DNA of 64,000 nucleotides from CAG-103 sp905215475 (GTDB lineage: Bacteria > Bacillota > Clostridia > Oscillospirales > Oscillospiraceae), in NCBI GenBank assembly GCA_905215475.1, contig CAJMPW010000001.1, positions 62,001-126,000 on the forward strand, read 5' to 3'. The notes under the pieces were generated by a model. The model was not told the origin of the DNA, made no database searches, and saw only the letters and a list, made by a program, of their open reading frames with translations. Of this stretch, positions 42,546 to 49,788 are shown piece after piece. The position numbers were made by a program, and so were the translations under genes. Within the stretch, counting starts at the first letter, position 1, and the number at the start of each line of letters is the position of its first letter.

Positions 42546-42574
42546 TTGACTTGCAGACATAAGTGTGTTACTAT
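42546..42574 (+). promoter_or_regulatory. Promoter of the pseudokinase-lectin gene
   Basis: TTGACT and TACTAT with a 17-bp spacer, 51 bp before the ATG. Confidence 0.7.
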
Positions 42575-42625
42575 TTATTACGTTATGTAAACACGCAAAC
42601 ACGGACATAAAGAGGTGCGTATCAC

Positions 42626-44341
42626 ATGGAAAAACACGCATTCGATCCCGCAGGCTGCCTCGGTGAGCGGCTGCAGACGCTCTCGCGCGCGGAGCTGACC
42701 GCGCTGGCTGAGACGATCTGCCGCATCCTGACGGAGCGCGGGACATACCACGGCGGCATCCGCCCGGACAACATCAGCCGTGCCGAGGACGGTACGGTCG
42801 GTCTCGGCGCGCCCGCCCGCACGGACACGAAGGACTGGACGACCGAGGAGCTGGAGTTCATGGCGCCCGAGGTTTTCTGGAGCGGCTCGCTCGATGCCTC
42901 GGCCGATGTGTATTCGCTCGGTCTGCTGTTGTATGCGGGCGTGATGGGCGGCCGCCTGCCGTTTTACCCGGACGACCGTGCGCCGCAGCCGGAGGATATG
43001 GCCGCCGCGCTGCGCCGCCGCATGAACGGCGAGGCGCTGCCTCTGGCACGCAAGGCCGGGCGCGGACTTATGGAGATCATCGCGCGCGCCACGCAGTGCA
43101 AGCCGGCCGACCGCTACGCCACCCCGGCGGAGCTGTGCGCCGCGCTCGAGCAGTATGATGCCGAGCAGCGCCGCAATGTGCCGACCGCGCAGGAGATGTT
43201 CAATAAGCCCGAGCAGGAGCTCAGCGAGGTCGAGCGCATGATGCTCAGCATCCTCGCTGAGGAGGCCGCCGCGCCTGTGCCGGAGGCTGAGCCGGAGATC
43301 GCGGCCGAGCCCGAAGCGGAAGCTGAGTCTGAGCTGAAGTTTGAGCTGAAGACCGAGGCGGAGGAAGCCCCGGTCATTGAGCCGGAGGCCGGATCTGAGC
43401 CGGAAGCGACCGCAGAGCCTGAGCAGGCCTCGGCCGACGAACCGGAAGCGAAGCCGGAGGAAACCCCGGTAGCCGAGTCGGAAGCGAAGCCGGAGAAAGC
43501 CCCGGCCGACGAACCGGAAGCAAAGCCCGAGGAAGCCCCGGTCACCGAGCCGGAACCGCAGCCCGAGCGCAAGCCCGAACCGCAGCCGCTGCCGAATAAA
43601 TTCCGTCCGGAAAAGCCGGCTGCCAAGCCGGAGGTCAAGCCCGCGCCGAAGCCGGAGCACAAGCCGGAAAAGCCGCCGGTGAAAAAGCCAGAGCCCTACC
43701 GTCCCGCCCCCGCGAAGCCGAAAAAGAAAGCGCCCGACGCGCAGCGCCAGTCGCATAAGGCAGGCGTGCTGCTGACGGTGCTGATCATCTGCGCGGCGGT
43801 GCTGGCGGTGCTGCTGCTGCGTTCGCTCGGCGTGTTCGGCACGCCCGGCACGGCGGAGCCCACGCCGACGCCCGCACCGACTGCCCCGGTCGAGACCGTT
43901 GTCCCGACCGAGACGCCCACGCCCACCCCGACGCCGAAGCCCGAGCCGACGTATGAAGTCGTCAAGGCGGACATCTCCTGGGCGGATGCTGAGGCCGCGG
44001 CCGAGGCCAAGGGCGGTCATCTTGTCGTGATCGACAGCGCCGAGAAGTGGACGCGCGTCGCCCAGCTTGCCGACGAGTCCGGTCTGACCTACGTCTGGAT
44101 CGGTCTGTACCGCGCCGACAGCGGCGAGCTCGCCTGGGTCAAGGACAACATCGACCCGGTCTATAACTGGGCCGCCGGTGAGCCGTCCGTGCGCGACACC
44201 AACGGCGCGGCCGAGAACTATGTGCTCATCGCGCGCCGCAGCGACGGCTGGTATTATAACGACTGCATCGGTGATCCCGCCGCCAAGTACCCGCAGTTCT
44301 ACGGCGGCAAGACCGGCTACATCATCGAGATCGACCCGTAA
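42626..44341 (+). CDS. Pseudokinase - Pro/Glu repeat - transmembrane - C-type lectin protein
   Basis: A 571-residue single-pass protein. Residues 20-180 look like the C-lobe of a Ser/Thr kinase: YHGGIRPDNI in place of the HRDxKPxN loop, APEVF at 80-84, SADVYSLGLLLYAG, and the closing helix KPADRYATPAELCAAL. The kinase N-lobe, catalytic Asp (Gly here) and DFG motif are missing, so it should be inactive. Residues 215-375 are Pro/Glu/Lys-rich with three 12-residue repeats. One membrane helix (380-398) and a Thr/Pro stalk follow, then a C-type-lectin-like domain (445-571) with SWADAEAAAEAKGGHLVVI, WIGL and WYYNDC. Kinase side inside, lectin outside. Function unknown; a receptor or scaffold is likely. 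Confidence 0.87.
   Translation: MEKHAFDPAGCLGERLQTLSRAELTALAETICRILTERGTYHGGIRPDNISRAEDGTVGLGAPARTDTKDWTTEELEFMAPEVFWSGSLDASADVYSLGLLLYAGVMGGRLPFYPDDRAPQPEDMAAALRRRMNGEALPLARKAGRGLMEIIARATQCKPADRYATPAELCAALEQYDAEQRRNVPTAQEMFNKPEQELSEVERMMLSILAEEAAAPVPEAEPEIAAEPEAEAESELKFELKTEAEEAPVIEPEAGSEPEATAEPEQASADEPEAKPEETPVAESEAKPEKAPADEPEAKPEEAPVTEPEPQPERKPEPQPLPNKFRPEKPAAKPEVKPAPKPEHKPEKPPVKKPEPYRPAPAKPKKKAPDAQRQSHKAGVLLTVLIICAAVLAVLLLRSLGVFGTPGTAEPTPTPAPTAPVETVVPTETPTPTPTPKPEPTYEVVKADISWADAEAAAEAKGGHLVVIDSAEKWTRVAQLADESGLTYVWIGLYRADSGELAWVKDNIDPVYNWAAGEPSVRDTNGAAENYVLIARRSDGWYYNDCIGDPAAKYPQFYGGKTGYIIEIDP
43445..43552 (+). repeat. Three 36-bp tandem repeats coding a Pro/Glu linker
   Basis: Residues 274-309 of the pseudokinase protein are three 12-residue units (EAKPEETPVAES, EAKPEKAPADEP, EAKPEEAPVTEP) encoded by imperfect 36-bp repeats. 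Such linkers often vary in copy number between strains. Confidence 0.7.
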
Positions 44342-44348
44342 TTGCACA

Positions 44349-44383
44349 AAAAGATCCCCGACCGCGGTCGGGGATCTTTTTTT
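44349..44383. terminator. Bidirectional terminator between pseudokinase and TM2 genes
   Basis: A 14-bp stem AAAAGATCCCCGAC / GTCGGGGATCTTTT with loop CGCG; T runs follow on both strands. Confidence 0.85.
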
Positions 44384-44394
44384 CTGTCAGCGGG

Positions 44395-44712
44395 TCAGGT
44401 CTGCCAGTCTGTGACCGGCTTGCCGTCGCTGTCGGTAAATGAGCCGCAGGCGATCATGATCAGATCGACCAGTGCACCGATGCCGAAGCATCCGGCCGTG
44501 AGCAGCCAGAGCACGCCCGTGCCGATCTTGCCGACGTAGAAGCGGTGGATGCCGAGACCGCCGACAAAGACGCACAGCAGCAGCGCGATCAGGCGCGATT
44601 TCGGGCTGGCGTTCGGGTCAAAGCCGCGCTGGGGCTGCACCGGGCAGCCGCACTGCGGGCAGACGACAGCCTCGTCGACCAGCTGTCTGCCGCACTGAGC
44701 ACAGTATTTCAT
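44395..44712 (-). CDS. Zinc-ribbon TM2-domain protein
   Basis: A 105-residue protein. The N-terminal zinc ribbon is KYCAQCGRQLVDEAVVCPQCGCP; the rest is a TM2 domain (SRLIALLLCVFVGGLGIHRFYVGKIGTGVLWLL, then GIGALVDLIMIACG) with two membrane helices. Function is unknown; such proteins are common in clostridia. It has a strong promoter and a perfect palindrome overlapping the predicted transcription start. Confidence 0.9.
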   Translation of the reverse strand: MKYCAQCGRQLVDEAVVCPQCGCPVQPQRGFDPNASPKSRLIALLLCVFVGGLGIHRFYVGKIGTGVLWLLTAGCFGIGALVDLIMIACGSFTDSDGKPVTDWQT

Positions 44713-44757
44713 GGTTTTTGTCCCCCTTCGAGGCAGCCGCCGCAGCGGCCGCGTTTT

Positions 44758-44771
44758 CTGTCATATGACAG
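44758..44771. promoter_or_regulatory. 14-bp palindrome at the TM2 gene start site
   Basis: CTGTCATATGACAG is perfectly symmetric and begins 4 bp after the minus-strand -10 box, an operator-like position. Confidence 0.5.
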
Positions 44772-44775
44772 GCGT

Positions 44776-44804
44776 AGTGTAGCATTTTCTGCAGTGGTTG
44801 TCAA
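44776..44804 (-). promoter_or_regulatory. Promoter of the TM2 gene
   Basis: TTGACA (44799-44804) and TACACT (44776-44781) on the minus strand, spacer 17 bp. Confidence 0.8.
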
Positions 44805-44837
44805 TTTCCCGACGATATATATCCGAGCGCGCAAGGC

Positions 44838-44873
44838 AAAAAAGAGGAAGCCGGTCACTCGGCTTCCTCTTTT
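44838..44873 (-). terminator. Terminator of the perR-rubrerythrin-rubredoxin operon
   Basis: A 14-bp stem AAAAGAGGAAGCCG / CGGCTTCCTCTTTT with a 6-nt loop and six T residues on the minus strand, just after the rubredoxin stop. Confidence 0.85.
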
Positions 44874-44882
44874 GATCTTGCA

Positions 44883-45041
44883 TTATGCCTCGGGGCTGAA
44901 CTGGCCCTTGCCGACGCCGCACAGCGGGCAGACCCAATCTTCGGGGACGGCTTCCCAAGGTGTGCCGGGGGCGACGCCGTTGTCGGGATCGCCGGCTGCG
45001 GGGTCGTAGACATAGCCGCAGATGTCACAGACGTATTTCAT
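44883..45041 (-). CDS. Rubredoxin
   Basis: A 52-residue rubredoxin, the single-iron electron carrier of anaerobes. It starts MKYVCDICGYVYDPAAGD, has the middle segment GVAPGTPWEAVPEDW and the second iron-binding knuckle VCPLCGVGK, so all four cysteine ligands (CxxC twice) are present. GGGAGG lies before the ATG. It is the last gene of the PerR-rubrerythrin operon, 24 bp after rubrerythrin, and probably passes electrons to that enzyme for peroxide reduction. Confidence 0.96.
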   Translation of the reverse strand: MKYVCDICGYVYDPAAGDPDNGVAPGTPWEAVPEDWVCPLCGVGKGQFSPEA

Positions 45042-45065
45042 AGCTGTGCCTCCCGTTGCGGAAAA

Positions 45066-45635
45066 TTACTTGCCGAAGTAGCGGTTCAGCAGACCCTCGA
45101 AGGCCTTGCCGTGGCGGGCCTCGTCACGTGCCATCTCGTGCACGGTGTCGTGGATCGCGTCGAGGTTATACTGCTTGGCGAGCTTGGCCAGCTCGAACTT
45201 GCCGGCAGTCGCGCCGTTCTCGGCGTCGACACGCATCTCGAGGTTCTTCTTCGTGCTGTCGGTGATGACCTCACCGAGGAGCTCGGCGAACTTCGCAGCG
45301 TGCTCGGCTTCCTCGTGCGCGGCCTTCTCCCAGTACAGGCCGATCTCCGGGTAGCCCTCGCGGTGCGCAACGCGCGCCATGGCCAGATACATACCGACCT
45401 CGGAGCACTCGCCCTCAAAGTTGGCTCTCAGACCGTCAATGATCTCCTTCTGCACGTCAGCCGGAACGTCCGCGCCGAACGCCTTGCCTACACCGACAAC
45501 GTGCTCGGCAGCCCAGGACTTCTCAGCCTTCTGCTCGATGAACTTCGAGCCGTCAACATGGCACACCGGGCACTCGACCGGCGGCTGCTCGCCTTCGTAA
45601 ACGTAACCACAGACACTGCAAACCCATTTTTTCAT
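45066..45635 (-). CDS. Reverse rubrerythrin (NADH peroxidase-type)
   Basis: A 189-residue protein with the rubredoxin-like domain first (KKWVCSVCGYVYEGEQPPVECPVCHVDGS) and the diiron four-helix bundle after it (GECSEVGMYLAMARVAHREGYPEIGLYWEKAAHEEAEHAAKF and EMARDEARHGKAFEGLLNRYF). This reversed order is that of clostridial revRbr, which reduces hydrogen peroxide and oxygen. AGGAGG precedes the ATG. It lies between perR and rubredoxin on one transcript. Confidence 0.94.
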   Translation of the reverse strand: MKKWVCSVCGYVYEGEQPPVECPVCHVDGSKFIEQKAEKSWAAEHVVGVGKAFGADVPADVQKEIIDGLRANFEGECSEVGMYLAMARVAHREGYPEIGLYWEKAAHEEAEHAAKFAELLGEVITDSTKKNLEMRVDAENGATAGKFELAKLAKQYNLDAIHDTVHEMARDEARHGKAFEGLLNRYFGK

Positions 45636-45675
45636 TGTAAGTTCCTCCTAAAGTTTTTTGATTTCGATCGTTGAT

Positions 45676-46089
45676 TTATTCGGAAGCGGCTTCCTTTGCC
45701 GCTTGCTGACAAGCTTTGCACAGCCCTGTGAATGTGATGCTGCAGCCGAGCACCTGCGCGTCTGTCACGCTCTGGGCGAGCGCGCACAGCTGCGGCTCGG
45801 GCGCGCCGGGCAGCGGCACGTCAATGACGCGGCCGCACTGCGCACAGTGCAGGTGGGCGTGGGGTTCTGTGCGGGCGTCGAACCGCTCCTGCCCGCGGAA
45901 CACGCCGACGCTCATCGCGTCGCCCTGTTCGGAAAACAGGCTCAGATTCCGGTACACCGTGCCGAGGCTCAGGTCGGGATAGTCCGGCTTGAGCTGCTGG
46001 TACAGCTCCTGCGCGGTGGGGTGGGCGGTCGTCGCGGCGAGGGCTTCGAGAATGACCTGCCGCTTTTTGCTGTTTTTGCGGATGGGCAT
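45676..46089 (-). CDS. perR: Fur-family repressor, PerR-like
   Basis: A 137-residue Fur-family regulator. The winged helix is HPTAQELYQQLKPDYPDLSLGTVYRNLSLFSEQG; metal-site residues appear in HAHLHCAQCGRVIDV and FTGLCKACQQ, giving the two CxxC structural zinc pairs. Position at the head of an operon with reverse rubrerythrin and rubredoxin indicates PerR rather than Fur or Zur. A 10-bp inverted repeat lies between its promoter and ribosome binding site, so it probably represses its own operon and releases under peroxide. Confidence 0.9.
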   Translation of the reverse strand: MPIRKNSKKRQVILEALAATTAHPTAQELYQQLKPDYPDLSLGTVYRNLSLFSEQGDAMSVGVFRGQERFDARTEPHAHLHCAQCGRVIDVPLPGAPEPQLCALAQSVTDAQVLGCSITFTGLCKACQQAAKEAASE

Positions 46090-46104
46090 CGAAGCACCTC
46101 CTTC

Positions 46105-46133
46105 ATATCAGTAACAGGAATTATTACTGATAT
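46105..46133. promoter_or_regulatory. Probable PerR operator
   Basis: ATATCAGTAA and TTACTGATAT form a perfect 10-bp inverted repeat around a 9-bp AT-rich centre, immediately after the -10 box and before the perR ribosome binding site. It differs from the Bacillus Per box but fits an autoregulatory site. Confidence 0.6.
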
Positions 46134-46134
46134 T

Positions 46135-46163
46135 AAGATAGCACGGAGATCCGCATTTGTAAA
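46135..46163 (-). promoter_or_regulatory. Promoter of the perR operon
   Basis: TTTACA and TATCTT on the minus strand with a 17-bp spacer, 46 bp before the ATG. Confidence 0.65.
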
Positions 46164-46237
46164 GCACTTTTTGCGAATGATTCTCAAGATTGTGCAGATT
46201 GCTGCATTTTCCCCCTCTGCATTCGGCATTTGTGCGC

Positions 46238-46275
46238 AAAAAATTCAGGCCGCACCGCCAGATGGCGCGGCCTGA
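46238..46275 (-). terminator. Terminator of the CBS-domain gene
   Basis: Stem TCAGGCCGC / GCGGCCTGA with an internally paired loop, followed by ATTTTTTG on the minus strand. Confidence 0.8.
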
Positions 46276-46282
46276 TCGTGAT

Positions 46283-46711
46283 TCACCGACGGCAGACGTT
46301 TCCCGTGATGCCGCACAGCGCCTGCGCGCACTCCATGTCCCACTTGCCGGAGCGGGCGATGTCGTCGATCGAGAGAATGCCCACGAGCTTGCCGCCCTCG
46401 GTCACGGGCAGCCTGCGCACCTGCGCGGCGCGCATGGCGGTCATTGCGCTGCGCACGTCGGCATCGGCTGCGACCGTCACCGGGTCGCGCGACATGATGC
46501 CGCGAACGGTCGCGGTCTGCGGATCATCGCCGGCGGAAACACAGCGCACGACGATGTCGCGGTCGGTGAGCATACCGGCGAGCGTGCCGTCGTCCTCGCA
46601 CACCGGCAGCGCACCGATGCTGCGCTGGCGCATCAGCCGCGCCGCAGCGACGACCGGCTCGTCCGGATGCGTCACGGCGGCGGCAGCGGTCATGTAATGG
46701 CGGACCTGCAT
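46283..46711 (-). CDS. CBS-domain pair protein
   Basis: A 142-residue protein made of two CBS motifs. The first contains HPDEPVVAAARLMRQRSIGALPV and AGMLTDRDIVVR, the second DADVRSAMTAMRAAQVRRLPVTEGGKLVGILSIDDIA. Stand-alone CBS pairs bind adenine nucleotides and act as energy or stress sensors; no target is encoded next to it. GAGGGGG precedes the ATG. It follows spoIIP by 90 bp on the same strand. Confidence 0.92.
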   Translation of the reverse strand: MQVRHYMTAAAAVTHPDEPVVAAARLMRQRSIGALPVCEDDGTLAGMLTDRDIVVRCVSAGDDPQTATVRGIMSRDPVTVAADADVRSAMTAMRAAQVRRLPVTEGGKLVGILSIDDIARSGKWDMECAQALCGITGNVCRR

Positions 46712-46801
46712 CTCAACACCCCCTCTGGACGGAAGCTCCGTCTGCGGAGATTGTCACCCGCTGGGGGCGTTTTTATACCTATTATAATATGTCGCGCCCG
46801 G

Positions 46802-47848
46802 TCACTGCACGAGCGCCGCGAGCGCTGCGCCCGCGCTCTCGCCGAACAGCCGCACGGCGCGCACGGCCTCCTGGAGCGTGTTGCCGCTGCTGCCGACCTC
46901 GATGATGAGCGAGCCGCGCGTGAGATGCTGATTGTAGCGCTCGTTGACGAGCGTGATCGGCCGCATGAGCGTCGGGTGCGCCTGCACGGCTGCATCCTGC
47001 AGGTACACCGCCAGACGCAGATTTTCCTCCCAGTGCGGGTGATAGAGCCCGGATGCGTTCGTGCCCACGAGCAGCATCACCTGCGCGCACGCGGCGTCCG
47101 GGAGCTCTGCCACGGTCTTGTAGACCACGCTGTCGGAGCACAGCGCGTCGCGGTGCAGGTCGATGACGATGCGCAGACTTGGGTATTGGCTCAGGTACTC
47201 CTGTACGGCCGCGCCCGAGCGGCTGTACGAACCCGTATAGCTCGGGTAGTCGTAGATCGTCCGGTCGTGCAGCACCTCAAGTCCCGCGTTCGTGAGCGTG
47301 TCGGCGAGCACGTCGCCCACGTGCACTATATTATAATTGGTGTCCTCGGTGCGGCAGGTGTCGCTCGCGGCATAGTGGTCGTGTCCCGCCGGGGTGAAGG
47401 CTTCGCTCGCGTGTGTGTGCATGATGAGGATCTGCGGCTCGCCCGCCGGCAGCACGGCGGCCGGTCCCTGCTGCAGCAGGGAGGCGATGTGCACGGGGAT
47501 GTCCGTCTGGTTCTTGATCGTCAGCCCGCCGGCGATGCTCGTCGCCACGATGGGCAGCCCGTCGGCGGTTGCGGTCGGGGCGGTTTCGGCGCTGCCGGCC
47601 GCGGTGGGGGGTGGGGTCACCTCCGGTGCGGGTGAGGCGGCGCTGAGCGCTGCCGCTGCCTCCGGCGTGGGGGAGGCGTCCACCGGCGGAGCACCGAGCT
47701 CCATGCGCACCGATGCCAGCAGCAGCTGCTCCGGATCGAACCAGCGCTGCAGCCGGTCCTTGAGCGGCGCGCCGCCTGCCGCGGCCGACGCGATCTGCAA
47801 ACCGAACACGGCCAGACCCACACAGGCCAATTTCTGCCGCAGTGTCAT
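46802..47848 (-). CDS. spoIIP: Stage II sporulation protein P
   Basis: A 348-residue exported amidase needed for engulfment. A signal/membrane segment at the N-terminus is followed by a low-complexity Pro/Thr/Ala region (about 55-100) and the SpoIIP domain with ILIMHTHASEAF, TCRTEDTNYNIVHVGDVLADTL, VVIDLHRDAL-type IVIDLHRDAL and VGTNASGLYHPHWEENL. It degrades peptidoglycan together with SpoIID and SpoIIM, which are not in the window. GGAGGTG precedes the ATG. Confidence 0.94.
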   Translation of the reverse strand: MTLRQKLACVGLAVFGLQIASAAAGGAPLKDRLQRWFDPEQLLLASVRMELGAPPVDASPTPEAAAALSAASPAPEVTPPPTAAGSAETAPTATADGLPIVATSIAGGLTIKNQTDIPVHIASLLQQGPAAVLPAGEPQILIMHTHASEAFTPAGHDHYAASDTCRTEDTNYNIVHVGDVLADTLTNAGLEVLHDRTIYDYPSYTGSYSRSGAAVQEYLSQYPSLRIVIDLHRDALCSDSVVYKTVAELPDAACAQVMLLVGTNASGLYHPHWEENLRLAVYLQDAAVQAHPTLMRPITLVNERYNQHLTRGSLIIEVGSSGNTLQEAVRAVRLFGESAGAALAALVQ

Positions 47849-47897
47849 ATCTGCCCACCTCCAAACGCATTCTCCACAATATATATGGTTTTTGGGC

Positions 47898-47926
47898 TGG
47901 AATTATGTCACCGCATCTGCTATACT
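47898..47926 (+). promoter_or_regulatory. Promoter of the TSCPD gene
   Basis: TGGAAT and TATACT with a 17-bp spacer, 32 bp before the ATG. Confidence 0.55.
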
Positions 47927-47958
47927 GTGAGCGGAAAAAATGCAAAGGAGGCGTCGCT

Positions 47959-48201
47959 ATGACGATCACATACCGGCCGAAAGGCGTCTGCTCGCGCTTG
48001 ATGCAGGTGGAGGTAGAAGACGGAATTATCCGCAAAGTTGAGGTAAAAGGGGGGTGCAGCGGCAACCTGCAGGGCATTTCGCGGCTCCTGGTGGGGATGC
48101 CGGTGCAGCAGGCCATCGAACGTCTGGAGGGCGTGCGCTGCGGACTGAAGCCGACATCCTGCCCGGATCAGCTTTCAAAGGCGTTGAAACAGGCGCTGTA
48201 A
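47959..48201 (+). CDS. TSCPD-domain protein (TIGR03905 type)
   Basis: An 80-residue protein consisting of one TSCPD domain: TYRPKGVCSRLMQVEVEDGIIRKVEVKGGCSGNLQGISRLLVGM, ending with GLKPTSCPDQL, the motif that names the family. In larger proteins this domain sits at the C-terminus of class II ribonucleotide reductase; the stand-alone form is conserved in clostridia without a known role. AAAGGAGG is 7 bp before the ATG. Confidence 0.92.
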   Translation: MTITYRPKGVCSRLMQVEVEDGIIRKVEVKGGCSGNLQGISRLLVGMPVQQAIERLEGVRCGLKPTSCPDQLSKALKQAL

Positions 48202-48253
48202 GGCGAGAAAAAGATTTACATAATTCTTTCAAATAATTAAAATGGTTGACATA

Positions 48254-48300
48254 ATGCAAGTTTGCAAGAAAATTTTGCGAACTTGCATCTTTTCTTTTTG
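48254..48300 (+). terminator. Terminator of the TSCPD gene
   Basis: A 14-bp stem ATGCAAGTTTGCAA / TTGCGAACTTGCAT (one G-T pair) followed by CTTTTCTTTTTGG. It lies in the unusually AT-rich 48202-48480 stretch, which otherwise holds only the next promoter. Confidence 0.75.
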
Positions 48301-48451
48301 GTCAGATTGCGTCGAAACGTCGGATTTGGTCAAAGTAAACAACACAATTTCTTGTGTCGAGCAACGTAAATATATACTGTATTTTGTTATTTCAGCATTT
48401 TATTGTGGATTTTATTCAGAACTTAAAAAGCTGCTTTGTGCAATTTGCCGA

Positions 48452-48480
48452 TTGCGAACGACTCGGAAAATGAATATAAT
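48452..48480 (+). promoter_or_regulatory. Promoter of the SleB-type gene
   Basis: TTGCGA (48452-48457) and TATAAT (48475-48480), spacer 17 bp, leaving a leader of about 105 nt. Confidence 0.75.
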
Positions 48481-48486
48481 TATCCA

Positions 48487-48592
48487 TAACGGGGCAAGGC
48501 GTCGTGCTTAAAACGCGCCTGTCGGGTGTATGGATCAAATGACCGTGTGCCCGCCGAACCCGAAAAAGTTACAGCAAAGGAGGCTGCACGTC
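48487..48592 (+). promoter_or_regulatory. Structured 5' leader of the SleB-type gene
   Basis: The leader can fold into AGGCGT / GCGCCT (48497-48520) flanked by two interleaved pairings, GGGCA (48492-48496) with TGCCC (48548-48552) and CGGGT (48523-48527) with ACCCG (48558-48562). Interleaving gives a pseudoknot. It ends 30 nt before the start codon. I cannot match it to a known riboswitch class. Confidence 0.35.
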
Positions 48593-49642
48593 ATGAAACA
48601 AATCAAGAGAGCCGGACAGTCCGTCAGATCGGGTCTGTCGCTGATGTGCATCGTCTGCCTGCTTTGCGGCTTATTGTGCGGATTTTTCTGGCTCGCCGGT
48701 GAGAGTCCAGTACTGGCCGCCGGGCTGGACGGGGATACCCTGACGGCCAGAGCGGTCCTGAGCGGGGATGCGTCCCTGTCTGCGCCCGAGCGCGATGAGA
48801 AGCTGGCGGTGCAGGCCGCCGCGCAGGCGACGTCGCCTGTCGCGCGCACGCTTGCCGTCGGCATGGACGCTGCGGACTATACCGAGACGGTCACCTGCGA
48901 CTACACGCCCGTGTACATCGACGACTGCTTCGGCGGTTACTGCTATGTGATCGACGGTGAGGCCTGGCTTTCGGCGGATGCGTTTGCCGAGATGCTCGGT
49001 CTTGAGAGTGCGACCGTCACCGACGGTGACACCCAGACCGTCACGGTCGACGGTGCGGACATCGCGGCGACCTACGGCGCTGTGAGCTACACGGCCAACG
49101 GCCGCTGCTTCTACGCACCCGACGGGGTGTACGCCTTGGACGGCAAGGTGGTGCTGCCGCTGGCGGATCTGGAGAAGATCTTCGGCGTCACGGCCACGTT
49201 CAGCGCGGACAATACCAGCCTGCGCGTCGATGCGTCCGGGCAGCAGCTGCTCGAGAGCGGCGAGAGCTTCTACGGCACGCGTGACGTCTACTGGCTCAGC
49301 CACATCATCAATGCCGAGGCCGGCAACCAGCCCATGGACGGGCAGATCGCGGTCGGCAATGTCGTGCTCAACCGCGTGGCGGACGAGCGCTTCCCCAACA
49401 GCGTCAAGGAGGTCGTGTTCGACCGGCGCAGCGGTGTGGCGCAGTTTTCGCCCACGGCGGACGGCAGCATCGGTCTCACGCCGGATGAGGATGCCGTGCT
49501 CGCGGCAAAGCTTGCCTTTGAGGGGTATAACACGGTCGGTGAGAGTATGTACTTCATCAACCCCGCGGCCTGCAACTCCGCGTGGTTCAACCGCTGCCTG
49601 ACCTATACGACTACGATCGGCGACCACGTCTTTTACGCATAA
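48593..49642 (+). CDS. Cell wall hydrolase, SleB family, with copper-amine-oxidase-like N domain
   Basis: A 349-residue exported protein. A signal peptide/membrane helix (LSLMCIVCLLCGLLCGFFWLAG, about 17-38) is followed by a domain resembling the copper amine oxidase N-terminal module (AWLSADAFAEMLGL, VLPLADLEKIFGVTATF) and the SleB-type Hydrolase_2 domain: DVYWLSHIINAEAGNQPMDGQIAVGNVVLNRVADERFPNSVKEVVFD, ending GESMYFINPAACNSAWF. Catalytic Glu is in INAEAG. SleB enzymes lyse spore cortex, but clostridial versions also act in vegetative walls. AAAGGAGG precedes the ATG. Confidence 0.92.
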   Translation: MKQIKRAGQSVRSGLSLMCIVCLLCGLLCGFFWLAGESPVLAAGLDGDTLTARAVLSGDASLSAPERDEKLAVQAAAQATSPVARTLAVGMDAADYTETVTCDYTPVYIDDCFGGYCYVIDGEAWLSADAFAEMLGLESATVTDGDTQTVTVDGADIAATYGAVSYTANGRCFYAPDGVYALDGKVVLPLADLEKIFGVTATFSADNTSLRVDASGQQLLESGESFYGTRDVYWLSHIINAEAGNQPMDGQIAVGNVVLNRVADERFPNSVKEVVFDRRSGVAQFSPTADGSIGLTPDEDAVLAAKLAFEGYNTVGESMYFINPAACNSAWFNRCLTYTTTIGDHVFYA

Positions 49643-49662
49643 TAGCTGCACAGACAGCATTT

Positions 49663-49695
49663 CCGCCCGCACGGAGACCCGTGCGGGCGGTTTTT
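49663..49695 (+). terminator. Terminator of the SleB-type gene
   Basis: A 12-bp perfect stem CCGCCCGCACGG / CCGTGCGGGCGG, loop AGAC, then TTTTTATAT. Confidence 0.85.
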
Positions 49696-49696
49696 A

Positions 49697-49782
49697 TATG
49701 GCGCAAAAACAAGAGCCTTCCCCGCGCAACCGCGCGACAGCGAACGCTGAGAACGCGGGATAGCGCGGAGAACGCCCCTGCC
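49697..49782 (-). ncRNA. Candidate small RNA, minus strand
   Basis: Downstream of a good minus-strand promoter the sequence folds into a long hairpin (TTCTCCGCGC / GCGCGGGGAA outer stem, 49718-49772, inner CAGCG-containing stem) and ends with CTCTTGTTTTTG. No ribosome binding site is seen. The T run is 8 nt from the stem, so the 3' end is uncertain. Confidence 0.3.
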
Positions 49783-49788
49783 AAAAAC

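Noticed and set aside
48242..48511. An 89-codon plus-strand frame in the AT-rich stretch before the SleB-type gene.
   Set aside because: It covers a terminator, the next promoter and the start of the leader, has no ribosome binding site, and its composition is unlike the neighbours.
48487..48592. c-di-AMP (ydaO) or c-di-GMP riboswitch before the SleB-type gene.
   Set aside because: Short stretches such as CCGAACCCG look suggestive, but the conserved ydaO 3' segment and the GEMM core are not there and the leader is too short for ydaO.
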